Assembly (NCBI RefSeq): GCF_029323795.1
Contig: NZ_CP119758.1
Coordinates: 1,488,001 to 1,552,000 of the forward strand
Length of the DNA: 64,000 nt
DNA from: Zobellia alginiliquefaciens
GTDB lineage: Bacteria; Bacteroidota; Bacteroidia; Flavobacteriales; Flavobacteriaceae
Direction: 5' to 3'
Part shown: piece by piece, positions 8,635 through 16,572 of the stretch
How the letters are laid out: the number at the start of each line of letters is the position of its first letter
Numbering within the stretch: position 1 is the first letter of the stretch
The notes under the pieces: model-generated
What the model saw: the letters and a program-made list of their open reading frames with translations, nothing else
What the model was told of the DNA's origin: nothing
Database searches by the model: none
Made by a program: the position numbers and the translations under genes

Positions 8635-9239
8635 ACAGGTCTGACTACCATATAAAATCATATTGCCGTATTAGAGACGGGAAGATTTCTAAAGATGGAG
8701 AATTGCTTTTTTCCGATGCTTCGGAAGAATTTCCCGCCTTCATTAAAGCAGCGTACAAACATTTTGAAACCGACTATTCTAAGTTTTTCAAAATGGATAA
8801 TCTTAGCAAGCTTGCTTTTATGGGTGCGGAGGTTCTTTTGCGAGGCAATGATGAAGAAAACACAGCGCTTATTCTATCAAACAGAGCTTCCAGTTTAGAT
8901 ACAGATCGTAAACATCAGGCAGCTATTAGTAATCCAAAGGGCGGTTTTGCAAGCCCAGCCGTTTTTGTTTACACCCTTCCTAATATATGTATGGGTGAAA
9001 TTAGCATTCGCCACAAACTGTATTCTGAAAATAGTTTCTTTATATTTGCTGAATTCAACCCCCATTTATTATCAAATTATACAAATGATTTGCTAGAAAC
9101 GGGTAAGGCCAAAGAAGTGCTTTGCGGATGGGTTGACTATGACAAAGAAAAATATGATGCGTTTTTATACGTTATCGGTAAAAAAGGTTTGTTAGCCCAT
9201 AATACAGAGGGGCTAACCAAATTATACAGAACAAAATGA
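8631..9239 (+). CDS. Short ketosynthase-like protein
   Basis: The 202-residue protein is about half the length of a ketosynthase. It contains a stretch (ASPAVFVYTLPNICMGEISI, followed by RHKLYSENSFF) that recalls the nucleophile-bearing segment of ketosynthases, in the class often annotated as beta-ketoacyl synthase N-terminal-like. The C-terminal catalytic histidines are missing altogether, so it cannot condense on its own; the Cys in NIC could still be acylated. It lies between an active ketosynthase and the ACP with 4 bp overlaps on both sides. A role as partner subunit or acyl carrier aid is plausible. Similar short proteins recur in flavobacterial pigment clusters. Confidence 0.7.
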   Translation: MNRSDYHIKSYCRIRDGKISKDGELLFSDASEEFPAFIKAAYKHFETDYSKFFKMDNLSKLAFMGAEVLLRGNDEENTALILSNRASSLDTDRKHQAAISNPKGGFASPAVFVYTLPNICMGEISIRHKLYSENSFFIFAEFNPHLLSNYTNDLLETGKAKEVLCGWVDYDKEKYDAFLYVIGKKGLLAHNTEGLTKLYRTK

Positions 9240-9493
9240 GCGAACTTAAACAAGAATTGAAGGAAAAAATCATCGAGCAATTAAATTTGGAAGATGTTTC
9301 CGTTGACGAAATCGCAAATAACGACCCGCTTTTTGGCGAAGGACTTGGGCTTGACTCTATAGATGCATTAGAGCTTATTGTAATGCTTGATAAGGATTAT
9401 GGCATTAGATTGGCAGACCCAAAAGAAGGTCGCAAGATTTTTGAATCAATAGATACTATGGCCGCATATATTGAAGCCAACCGTTCTAACTAA
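9236..9493 (+). CDS. Acyl carrier protein
   Basis: The 85-residue acidic protein has the phosphopantetheine attachment motif GLGLDSIDALEL with the modified Ser at 41, and helix II reads ELIVMLDKDYGI. It carries the growing polyene as a thioester. The start overlaps the stop of the previous gene by 4 bp. It is probably dedicated to this pathway, since it lies between two ketosynthases and no fab genes of the housekeeping set are near. The 112-bp gap after it, before the next ketosynthase, could hold a promoter; the bases TATCTCTAATACC are there but no clear TAnnTTTG element is seen. Confidence 0.93.
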   Translation: MSELKQELKEKIIEQLNLEDVSVDEIANNDPLFGEGLGLDSIDALELIVMLDKDYGIRLADPKEGRKIFESIDTMAAYIEANRSN

Positions 9494-9605
9494 GAACTAC
9501 ATCGTTTTTTACGCTTAAGTATTCACTGCCAGCACCATGTAAAATTCACACTTAAGCCTAAGATTCGTATTTTTATTCTTATATCTCTAATACCTCCTAT
9601 TTCAT

Positions 9606-10808
9606 ATGTGTAAGGGCGTAGCAATTACAGGCATGGGTGCCATTTCTGCCATTGGAAACAATGTGCAAGAAAATTATGATGCGCTTATTTCTGGTAAAAT
9701 AGGCATTTCTAAAATCTCAAAAATAGATACTGTTCATAAAGACGATATCATGGTGGGTGAAATAGAGATGACCAATGCTGAATTGAAGAAAAAACTTGGC
9801 ATTGCAGATGAAGATGCTATATCGCGCACGGCTCTTTTAGCCATGCTTGCTGCGGACGAAGCCTTATCACAAGCCGGAATTACAGATGTTAATGATTGTG
9901 AAACCGGACTTATTTCCGGAACTACCGTTGGCGGTATGGACCAATCGGAGAAATATTATTTTGAATATTTTGATAGCGATAAAAACTGGGGCCATATTAA
10001 CGGGCTTCACGCTGGAGACTCAACTCAAAAATTAGCTGCCCATTTAGGATTGGCAGAGAGTTTTGTTTCCACAATTAGCACAGCCTGTTCTTCAGCGGCA
10101 AACGCCATTATGTTGGGTGCACGAATGATAAAATCCGGTCAATTAGACCGTGTTATTGTGGGTGGTACAGATAGTTTGAGTAAGTTCACCATCAATGGTT
10201 TTAAAACCTTAATGATTCAGTCTGACACGTATAACACGCCGTTTGATGATGAGCGAAAAGGTTTAAACCTTGGCGAGGCGGCAGCTTATATTATTTTAGA
10301 ATCGGATAAAATTGTAGAAAGAAACAACCGAGAGGTATTGGCATACGTAAAAGGGTATGGCAATGCCAATGACGCTTTTCACCAAACTGCTTCTTCGGAA
10401 AATGGAGATGGCGCTGTTCTTGCCATGGAAAAAGCGTTTCAGGTTTCAGGGTTAAACCCTTCCGATATTGACTATGTGAATGCCCACGGTACAGCAACTC
10501 CAAATAATGACCTCTCCGAAGGCCGTGCATTGTTGCGAACGTTCGGTGAAAATGTGCCGGAATTCAGCTCAACCAAAGCCTTTACCGGTCACACATTGGC
10601 CGTAGCCGGTGGTATAGAAGCGGTATATTCCGTTTTGGCGTTACAGAACAATATTATTTATCCCAACCTGAACTTTAATACTCCTATGAAGGAGTTTGAT
10701 TTACTTCCTCAAACAACGGTCAAACAAAAAGAACTGCGTAATGTGCTTTCCAATTCTTTTGGTTTCGGAGGTAACTGTTCTACTCTAATATTTTCAAAAG
10801 AAGCCTAA
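9606..10808 (+). CDS. Beta-ketoacyl-ACP synthase (FabF-like, catalytic subunit)
   Basis: This 400-residue FabF-like enzyme has an intact triad: Cys161 in STACSSAANAI, His294 in VNAHGTATPNND and His329 in KAFTGHTLAVAGG. The C-terminal FGFGGNCSTLIF is typical of the family. It would extend the polyene chain by decarboxylative condensation of malonyl-ACP. Its stop overlaps the start of the next gene, a ketosynthase without a nucleophile, by one base. That is the arrangement of a KS-alpha/KS-beta (chain length factor) pair, so the two probably form a heterodimer. Confidence 0.92.
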   Translation: MCKGVAITGMGAISAIGNNVQENYDALISGKIGISKISKIDTVHKDDIMVGEIEMTNAELKKKLGIADEDAISRTALLAMLAADEALSQAGITDVNDCETGLISGTTVGGMDQSEKYYFEYFDSDKNWGHINGLHAGDSTQKLAAHLGLAESFVSTISTACSSAANAIMLGARMIKSGQLDRVIVGGTDSLSKFTINGFKTLMIQSDTYNTPFDDERKGLNLGEAAAYIILESDKIVERNNREVLAYVKGYGNANDAFHQTASSENGDGAVLAMEKAFQVSGLNPSDIDYVNAHGTATPNNDLSEGRALLRTFGENVPEFSSTKAFTGHTLAVAGGIEAVYSVLALQNNIIYPNLNFNTPMKEFDLLPQTTVKQKELRNVLSNSFGFGGNCSTLIFSKEA

Positions 10809-11872
10809 TGAAACCAGTGTATATAAATAGTGTAGGTTCGGTGTCGGCCCAAAAAACTTTTGATAACACTGAGTTTCTAAACGAAATAACGGACTATAAC
10901 GGCACGGTAATAAACGTTATAGACCCCAATTATAAAGAATTCATTCCGCCAGCAGCGGCACGGCGTATGGCACGCGGCATCAAAATGAGTACCGTGAGTT
11001 CTAAAAATGCGCTTACAGAAGCTGGATTGGAAAATGTAGATGCCATTATTGTTGGTACGGGACTAGGTTGTATTGGAGACTCTGAGCGCTTTGTTAGTGA
11101 TATCATCAATAACAACGAGCAATACCTAACACCAACTCGTTTTATTCAATCTTCTCACAATACCGTAGCCGGACAAATTGCCCTGAACCTAGGTTGTAAG
11201 GGTCATAATTTCACTTTTGTACATTCGGCCGTATCTTTTGAATCATCTTTAATCGACGCCAAAATGATGCTTGAAAATGACGAGGCGAATTCCATTTTAG
11301 TAGGTGGCGTAGATGAATTGGTAGACCATCACGTAGATACGCATCGGTTGATCGGTCATGTTAAAAAAGAGGCGGTAGCATCAAAAGATGTACTCAACTC
11401 TAAAACCGAAGGCGTGGTTATGGGTGAAGGCTCACACTTTTTTGTCCTTTCCACTAAAAAACAACCTTCGTGCTACGCGCAATTACTTGCTGTACGAACC
11501 TACAACACCCTTTCTAAAGCACGTTTAGAACAGAAAATCAACTCATTTTTAGAAGCTCAGAATGCAACTATTGAAGATATTGACCTGGTTATTTTGGGCA
11601 ATAACGGAGATGTAAATTTTGATGATTTTTACGAAAAATTGAGCGTTGGTACATTCAAAAACACGGCCCAAGCCTACTACAAACACCTATCAGGTGAGTT
11701 TGATACCGCAACTGGCTTCGCTTTTTGGATGGCGAACAAGATTTTAAAGACGCAACATATTCCGCCAGTTACCAAATTGAATGCCATTGAGCCTTCCTAC
11801 TTAAAAACAATTCTGATTTACAATCAATATAGAGGAGAAAACCACAGTCTCACTTTAATTCGCAAATGCTAA
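10808..11872 (+). CDS. Chain-length-factor-like ketosynthase without nucleophile
   Basis: The 354-residue protein has a ketosynthase fold (NTVAGQIALNLGCKGHNFTF, then VGGVDELVDHHVDTHR), but where the partner has STAC-SSAA it reads VHSAV-SFESS, so Val142 replaces the nucleophilic Cys. The HGT and GHT histidine motifs are also absent. It overlaps the FabF-like gene by one base, exactly as a KS-beta/CLF follows KS-alpha in type II polyketide and aryl polyene systems, where such a heterodimer sets chain length. It overlaps the following deacetylase by 7 bp. It is almost certainly a non-condensing partner subunit. Confidence 0.85.
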   Translation: MKPVYINSVGSVSAQKTFDNTEFLNEITDYNGTVINVIDPNYKEFIPPAAARRMARGIKMSTVSSKNALTEAGLENVDAIIVGTGLGCIGDSERFVSDIINNNEQYLTPTRFIQSSHNTVAGQIALNLGCKGHNFTFVHSAVSFESSLIDAKMMLENDEANSILVGGVDELVDHHVDTHRLIGHVKKEAVASKDVLNSKTEGVVMGEGSHFFVLSTKKQPSCYAQLLAVRTYNTLSKARLEQKINSFLEAQNATIEDIDLVILGNNGDVNFDDFYEKLSVGTFKNTAQAYYKHLSGEFDTATGFAFWMANKILKTQHIPPVTKLNAIEPSYLKTILIYNQYRGENHSLTLIRKC

Positions 11873-12642
11873 GGCGCAAAGGGGTAAATACCGTTGCTAT
11901 TCTTCTTTTGCTACTAACCATAGCAGTTTATTTATTAGGACACACACCTTTGTGGCCTATTTTTACAGTCCTGCTTATTTGGTTTGCCTTTACCGTTTTT
12001 GGTTCTTTTTTTATCAGATGGAACTACCACCTGACCTCTAGGCATTCTAATAAAAACATTGAAAACCATTGGGTTTCCATAACTTTTGATGATGGACCAA
12101 ACAGCAAATTTACTCCAAGAGTACTTGATTTACTGGCCAAATACAATGCAAAGGCAACGTTTTTCTGTGTAGGTAAAACTATTGAACAAAACCCTGAAAT
12201 TCTCAAACAAATCATAGACGAGGGCCACAGTATTGGAAATCATACCTACACACACTCCAACAATTTCGGTTTTTTTCCGTTGGATAAAATATTGAATGAA
12301 TTAAAACAAACCGAAAATCTAGCGCATTCGTTGACCGGAAAAAGAATGAAACTGTATCGGCCCGCTTTTGGGGTGACCAATCCACAAATTGCAAAAGCAA
12401 CGCATCAGCTGCAATTGCATTCTATTGGCTGGAACGTACGCTCCTTAGACACCACATTTAGGTCAGAAAAGGCGGTATTGAAACGCATAACCGGCAAAGT
12501 TTCTAAAGGCGATATTATTCTGCTTCATGATACTAGCGAAAAAACAATAGTCGTTTTGGAACAGTTATTGTTATTTTTGCGACAGAAAAATCTGAGTTCG
12601 GTCACAATTGACCGCTTACTAGAAATCGAAGCTTATGCATAA
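11866..12642 (+). CDS. Polysaccharide deacetylase-family membrane protein
   Basis: The 258-residue protein starts with two membrane segments (about residues 8-25 and 27-45), then a NodB-homology domain. The catalytic Asp pair is in ITFDDGPNSKFTP, the zinc histidines in GHSIGNHTYTHS (H-x3-H), and the later motifs are YRPAFGVTNP and DIILLHDTSE. The family hydrolyses N- or O-acetyl groups on glycans using a metal. In a pigment cluster the substrate is unknown; a similar deacetylase is often found in flavobacterial flexirubin loci. It overlaps both neighbours by 7-8 bp and so belongs to the operon. Confidence 0.85.
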   Translation: MLRRKGVNTVAILLLLLTIAVYLLGHTPLWPIFTVLLIWFAFTVFGSFFIRWNYHLTSRHSNKNIENHWVSITFDDGPNSKFTPRVLDLLAKYNAKATFFCVGKTIEQNPEILKQIIDEGHSIGNHTYTHSNNFGFFPLDKILNELKQTENLAHSLTGKRMKLYRPAFGVTNPQIAKATHQLQLHSIGWNVRSLDTTFRSEKAVLKRITGKVSKGDIILLHDTSEKTIVVLEQLLLFLRQKNLSSVTIDRLLEIEAYA

Positions 12643-13252
12643 GATACTTTTTCTTGTTTTTTTTATATCTGTTTCGTCCATCGCCCAAAAGGAGATGACA
12701 AGCACGGAGGCCACTGCCTTAAGAACCAAGGTTAAAACTAGGGCAGAAGCCGTTACTACGGTATTGAGTGATTTTACACAGTACAAACATTTGGATTTCT
12801 TATCTGACGATATCGTTTCTCAAGGCCAACTTGCTTTTAAGGCCCCAAGCCTTGTAAAATGGGAATACACCGAGCCATTTGCCTACTCCGTACTTTTTAA
12901 AAATGAGACACTCTATATTAATGACGACGGCAACAAAAGCAATATGGACGTGGGCTCCAATAAAATTTTCAAACAACTAAATCAATTGATAACAGCTAGT
13001 ATTCGTGGTGATATGTTCGATGAAGATGAATTCAATATCAAATATTTCAAGATCAATGATTCTAGTTTGGTCTACTTTCTTCCCAAAGACGAACGGTTAT
13101 CAAATTTTATCAAGGCTTTTCACCTTTCTTTTAATGCAAATGGCGATGTTACCGAAGTAAAAATGATCGAGCCTTCAGATGATTATACCCAAATTAAATT
13201 TACAGAACGTGTCGTGAACAAAACCTTGTCAGATGCGGTATTTACTCAATAG
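12635..13252 (+). CDS. LolA-like outer membrane lipoprotein carrier
   Basis: The 205-residue protein has a signal peptide (residues 1-17, ending SSIAQ) and the LolA pattern: VLSDFTQYKHLDFLSDDI, GQLAFKAPSLVKWEY and EPFAYSVLFKNETLYI, which form the curved sheet that holds acyl chains. LolA moves lipoproteins through the periplasm; LolA-like proteins in aryl polyene clusters are thought to move the hydrophobic product to the outer membrane. Its place between a deacetylase and an unknown lipoprotein, with overlaps on both sides, fits that role. The housekeeping lolA is expected elsewhere in the genome. Confidence 0.85.
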   Translation: MHKILFLVFFISVSSIAQKEMTSTEATALRTKVKTRAEAVTTVLSDFTQYKHLDFLSDDIVSQGQLAFKAPSLVKWEYTEPFAYSVLFKNETLYINDDGNKSNMDVGSNKIFKQLNQLITASIRGDMFDEDEFNIKYFKINDSSLVYFLPKDERLSNFIKAFHLSFNANGDVTEVKMIEPSDDYTQIKFTERVVNKTLSDAVFTQ

Positions 13253-13844
13253 CATATGTTTTTTTCTGTTGATCGGATGCGCCTCCTACCCTGTTCAAAA
13301 TGGGTTTGAGACCAAAAGTAATTCGCTAGAGAAAACATCCAACCCTTATTTTTCGAACGCCGAAAAAGATTATGTGTACAAGGCAAAAATAGATGCCTTC
13401 AACAAATCGTTCGGAGGTATTTTTATCATTAAGAAACTTGGTCCTGAACACCATCGTATTGCTTTTACAACAGAAATTGGCAACACTATTTTCGATTTCA
13501 CTTTTGATGGAGAAGATTTTAAGGTCAACCGCATTCTAAAAGATTTGGATAAAAAAATATTGGTCAATATTCTAAAAAGAGATTTTAAAGCTTTAATCCA
13601 AGAGGAATCTAAAGTTAAAAAAAGCTTTACGTTACAAACCCAAAGCATATTGCAGACGGACCTACTTTCCAAAAAACATTATTTTTATTACACTGATGAT
13701 CAGCTGAATAAAATTTCAAGAGTGGACCGAAACAAAGAAAAAGTAGAATTCAACTTTACTAAAATCGAAAATCGGTTTGCCAAGGAAATAGAAATTGCCC
13801 ACCATAACTTTAAACTTCACATTGCACTAAAAGCATTTAAATGA
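13233..13844 (+). CDS. Cluster lipoprotein, unknown function
   Basis: The 203-residue protein has a lipoprotein signal (FFLLIGCASYP, Cys16) and then a mainly beta, charged domain. It overlaps the LolA gene by 20 bp and the following barrel gene by 4 bp, so it is coupled to both. A LolA-like protein followed by an outer membrane lipoprotein would be a simple receiver and donor pair (compare LolA/LolB), and aryl polyene clusters commonly contain such a lipoprotein. There is no clear sequence identity to LolB visible by eye, so the family is left open. Confidence 0.75.
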   Translation: MRYLLNSICFFLLIGCASYPVQNGFETKSNSLEKTSNPYFSNAEKDYVYKAKIDAFNKSFGGIFIIKKLGPEHHRIAFTTEIGNTIFDFTFDGEDFKVNRILKDLDKKILVNILKRDFKALIQEESKVKKSFTLQTQSILQTDLLSKKHYFYYTDDQLNKISRVDRNKEKVEFNFTKIENRFAKEIEIAHHNFKLHIALKAFK

Positions 13845-14428
13845 AGACCTTAAAATTACTTTTAGCACTTTGCCTCATCTGCAGCACAAGCCTAGTTATG
13901 TCGCAGGTTCGTCCTGGTTTTAAAATTGGCTTGAACAATGCCAATATAAGCAATACTACGCTAGATACTAAATCAGGTATTTACGTTGGAGCTTTTGTAG
14001 ATATTCCAATTTCAGAATACTACACCTTGCAACCGGAACTTTTATATTCAAATCAAGGCGGCAAATCCAACTCCGACCAGTATGGAGATGTCAACATCAA
14101 TTACATTTCTATTGGTTTACCTAATAAGTTTTACATGGGTCCGGATAGCGGGTTTCATTTTATTCTTGGCCTTGGTTTAGACATTAACTTTGAGAACAAT
14201 TTTGTTAATTTGACCAACTTTAATGGGGATGATGAAATCTCCCCTGTAGACCTCTCCGTTTTTGGAGGAATAGGATACGAATTCGATTTCGGATTAATTC
14301 TCGAAGCACGATATAAACAGGGTACCATTAGCGTTGACTTCTTTGGCGAAGACGACCTGTATGAAGAAGAAGGAAGCAATCTCAACGGTGTATTTCAAAT
14401 TGGTGCCGCATATAAATTTAAAATCTAA
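13841..14428 (+). CDS. Outer membrane beta-barrel protein (porin family, PorT-like)
   Basis: The 195-residue protein has a cleaved signal peptide (LCLICSTSLVMSQ, residues 10-22). It is followed by alternating strands typical of the small outer membrane barrels of Bacteroidota (GFKIGLNNANIS, IPISEYYTLQPELLYSNQGG, ending FQIGAAYKFKI with a terminal aromatic strand). Most relatives have no known function. In this operon it may provide a docking or exit site for the pigment in the outer membrane, which is an inference. The ATG at 13841 overlaps the lipoprotein stop. Confidence 0.8.
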   Translation: MKTLKLLLALCLICSTSLVMSQVRPGFKIGLNNANISNTTLDTKSGIYVGAFVDIPISEYYTLQPELLYSNQGGKSNSDQYGDVNINYISIGLPNKFYMGPDSGFHFILGLGLDINFENNFVNLTNFNGDDEISPVDLSVFGGIGYEFDFGLILEARYKQGTISVDFFGEDDLYEEEGSNLNGVFQIGAAYKFKI

Positions 14429-14432
14429 AAAC

Positions 14433-14801
14433 ATGTTGATTGAAGGATTATATACCGTAGAAAGCTTTGAAAAAGAAGAGCAAACCGTAAAGGCAACGGT
14501 AAAACTAAATGCAGGACACGAGGTTTTTAAAGGTCATTTTCCCGGGAACCCTGTTATGCCTGGGGTTTGTATGATTCAGATTATCAAAGAATTGACCGAG
14601 CAGGCCACAGAGAAATCTTTGTTTCTATCGGTTGCGTCAAATATTAAGTTTATGGCGATAATCAATCCTGAAAAAAATGATGTTATTCAACTTACATTGA
14701 CAATTTCTGAAGAAGATGCTACTGTTAAAGTAAAAAACACCACATCTTTTGATGATACATTGGCACTTAAGCTTAGCGCAACTTTTGCTATTTTAAATTA
14801 G
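14433..14801 (+). CDS. FabZ-like hotdog 3-hydroxyacyl-ACP dehydratase
   Basis: A longer frame opens at 14334, but this would overlap the barrel gene by 95 bp; the ATG at 14433 lies 5 bp after that gene and starts the recognisable fold, giving 122 residues. The FabZ signature is clear: the His of GHFPGNPVMPGVCMIQI (near residues 38-54) lies in the substrate channel and the central helix follows. It is the third hotdog protein of the cluster and the best candidate for an active dehydratase on polyene intermediates, since it keeps the HFPG and PGV motifs that the pair at 2.6-3.5 kb lacks. It is co-transcribed with its neighbours. Confidence 0.82.
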   Translation: MLIEGLYTVESFEKEEQTVKATVKLNAGHEVFKGHFPGNPVMPGVCMIQIIKELTEQATEKSLFLSVASNIKFMAIINPEKNDVIQLTLTISEEDATVKVKNTTSFDDTLALKLSATFAILN

Positions 14802-14806
14802 ACATC

Positions 14807-15310
14807 ATGAATTTAAAACTTGTTTTTCTCGTCATTTTCTCCGTTTTGTACGCAGCTAGTCCCGCAGACTTGCCAAAAGTACGAACCGCCTATATTGAGG
14901 CTTCGGATAGTGAAAGCGCTACCAAAGCGTTGCATGACGATTTGGTTTCCGTGTCAAAATCGGATGACAAGACACTGGTTGCTTTTAAAGGGGCTGTCAC
15001 AACCATGATGGCGAAATATGCCAAGGGTATCAAGGACAAGAAAAATTTATTTAAGGAAGGTGCCGAACTTTTGGAATACGCCATTGAGAATAATCCAGAA
15101 AATGTAGAAATACGCTGTATAAGGTTAAGCGTACAAGAAAACGTTCCTAAGATTACGGGCTACACCAAAGAGATTGACGAAGACAAGCAGTTTATTATAG
15201 AAAATTTCAATTCCATCTCCAATAAAGACAGTAGAGAGTTCGTTAAAGGATATATTTCCAAATCGGAAGCGTTTAACGAATCAGAAAGGCAATTGCTACA
15301 AGGTTCGTAA
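14807..15310 (+). CDS. Exported hypothetical protein of the flexirubin cluster
   Basis: The 167-residue protein has a signal peptide (VFLVIFSVLYAASPA, residues 5-19) and a helical, charged mature part with a TPR-like look (LLEYAIENNPENVEIRCIRL). No lipobox is seen, so it should be periplasmic. It lies 5 bp after the FabZ-like gene. I do not recognise a characterised family; similar small exported proteins occur at this position in other flavobacterial pigment clusters as far as I recall. It may act with the LolA-like protein in product transport, but that is speculative. Confidence 0.65.
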   Translation: MNLKLVFLVIFSVLYAASPADLPKVRTAYIEASDSESATKALHDDLVSVSKSDDKTLVAFKGAVTTMMAKYAKGIKDKKNLFKEGAELLEYAIENNPENVEIRCIRLSVQENVPKITGYTKEIDEDKQFIIENFNSISNKDSREFVKGYISKSEAFNESERQLLQGS

Positions 15311-15402
15311 TACGTATCTTTGTAGAAAATTCAGGACAGGTTCTTGGAACCTTTTGAAAAAAATTGCTCGTGCCAACCCCTACTCCAACACTCCAACATA
15401 CC

Positions 15403-16572
15403 ATGGAGCAGCTCAACTGCTGTGTTCTGGTACCGACTTACAATAATGCGGGCACCTTAAAAAAAGTGCTTGACCGTATTTTGGAGTACACCCATACTAT
15501 TATCATTATTAATGACGGGGCAACTGATAGCACCGCCAAGATATTAAAAGGATATTCAGATATTGAGCAAATCCATTTGCCGGAAAACAAAGGAAAAGGC
15601 AATGCACTTCAAGTTGGTTTTAAGTCCGCCATCGCACAAGGGTATGACTATGCGATAACTATAGATTCTGATGGCCAACATTTTCCTGAAGACCTTTCCG
15701 TATTCCTAGATGAACTCCAAAAAGAAGAAACATCTAATGTTCTTTATATTGGTTCAAGAAATATGAGACAGGCAGATGTACCGGGAAAAAGTAGTTTCGG
15801 CAACAAGTTTTCTAACTTTTGGTTCTGGTTTGAAACGGGCACTAAATTACAAGATACCCAATGCGGGTACCGATTATATCCCCTAAAAGAACTAGAGAAT
15901 TTAAAATTTTACACCCCTAAATTTGAGTTTGAGATAGAGGTTATAGTTCGTTTGGCTTGGGAAGGCACCCTAGTAAAAAATGTACCTGTCCGTATTTTGT
16001 ATGATGAAACCGAAAGGGTTTCCCATTTTAGGACCGTAACCGATTTTACTAGGATCAGTATTCTCAATACATGGTTGGTGATTGTTACTATTTTCTATAT
16101 AAAACCGCGAAATTTCTTTCGGAAAATAAAAAAAAAAGGTTTTAAAAAGTTCCTTTTAGAAGATTTACTTCGGAGTGATGATACACCAAAAACTAAAGCC
16201 CTATCTATTGCATTGGGCGTCTTTTTGGGCATTGCGCCTTTTTGGGGCTTTCAGACCATCCTTGTTTTTGCTTTGGCCACGCTCTTTGGGTTGAACAAAG
16301 CAATTACTTTTGCATTTTCTAACATCAGTCTTCCGCCTTTAATCCCCTTTATTATCTATTTTAGTATTAAAATAGGCGTATTGATAACTGGGGAAGAGGT
16401 TTCCTTTTCTATGGAAAACATGACCGAAAACTTCGGAATGCTGCAAAATCTTAAAACATATCTCATTGGCAGTTTTGCTTTGGCAATCATGTCCGCGCTA
16501 TTTTTTGGAATCGTCGGTTATTTGACGATTCTGTTCTTGGGAAAGAAAAAAATGGTGGTTGACAATGGGTAG
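15403..16572 (+). CDS. Family 2 glycosyltransferase fused to DUF2062
   Basis: The frame extends back to a TTG at 15364, but the ATG at 15403 immediately precedes the conserved GT2 start (CCVLVPTYNNAGTLKKVLDR) and is preferred, giving 389 residues. The DxD region reads AITIDSDGQHFPED. The fold resembles dolichol-phosphate mannosyltransferases. From about residue 265 a DUF2062 domain follows, with hydrophobic segments such as GVFLGIAPFWGFQTILVFAL. GT2-DUF2062 proteins are a standard part of aryl polyene and flexirubin loci, where they may glycosylate the product or a lipid carrier. The end overlaps the next gene. Confidence 0.85.
   Translation: MEQLNCCVLVPTYNNAGTLKKVLDRILEYTHTIIIINDGATDSTAKILKGYSDIEQIHLPENKGKGNALQVGFKSAIAQGYDYAITIDSDGQHFPEDLSVFLDELQKEETSNVLYIGSRNMRQADVPGKSSFGNKFSNFWFWFETGTKLQDTQCGYRLYPLKELENLKFYTPKFEFEIEVIVRLAWEGTLVKNVPVRILYDETERVSHFRTVTDFTRISILNTWLVIVTIFYIKPRNFFRKIKKKGFKKFLLEDLLRSDDTPKTKALSIALGVFLGIAPFWGFQTILVFALATLFGLNKAITFAFSNISLPPLIPFIIYFSIKIGVLITGEEVSFSMENMTENFGMLQNLKTYLIGSFALAIMSALFFGIVGYLTILFLGKKKMVVDNG

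Noticed and set aside
14334-14432. Upstream extension of the FabZ-like gene
   Set aside because: It overlaps the barrel gene in another frame and adds no recognisable sequence; the ATG at 14433 fits the fold start.
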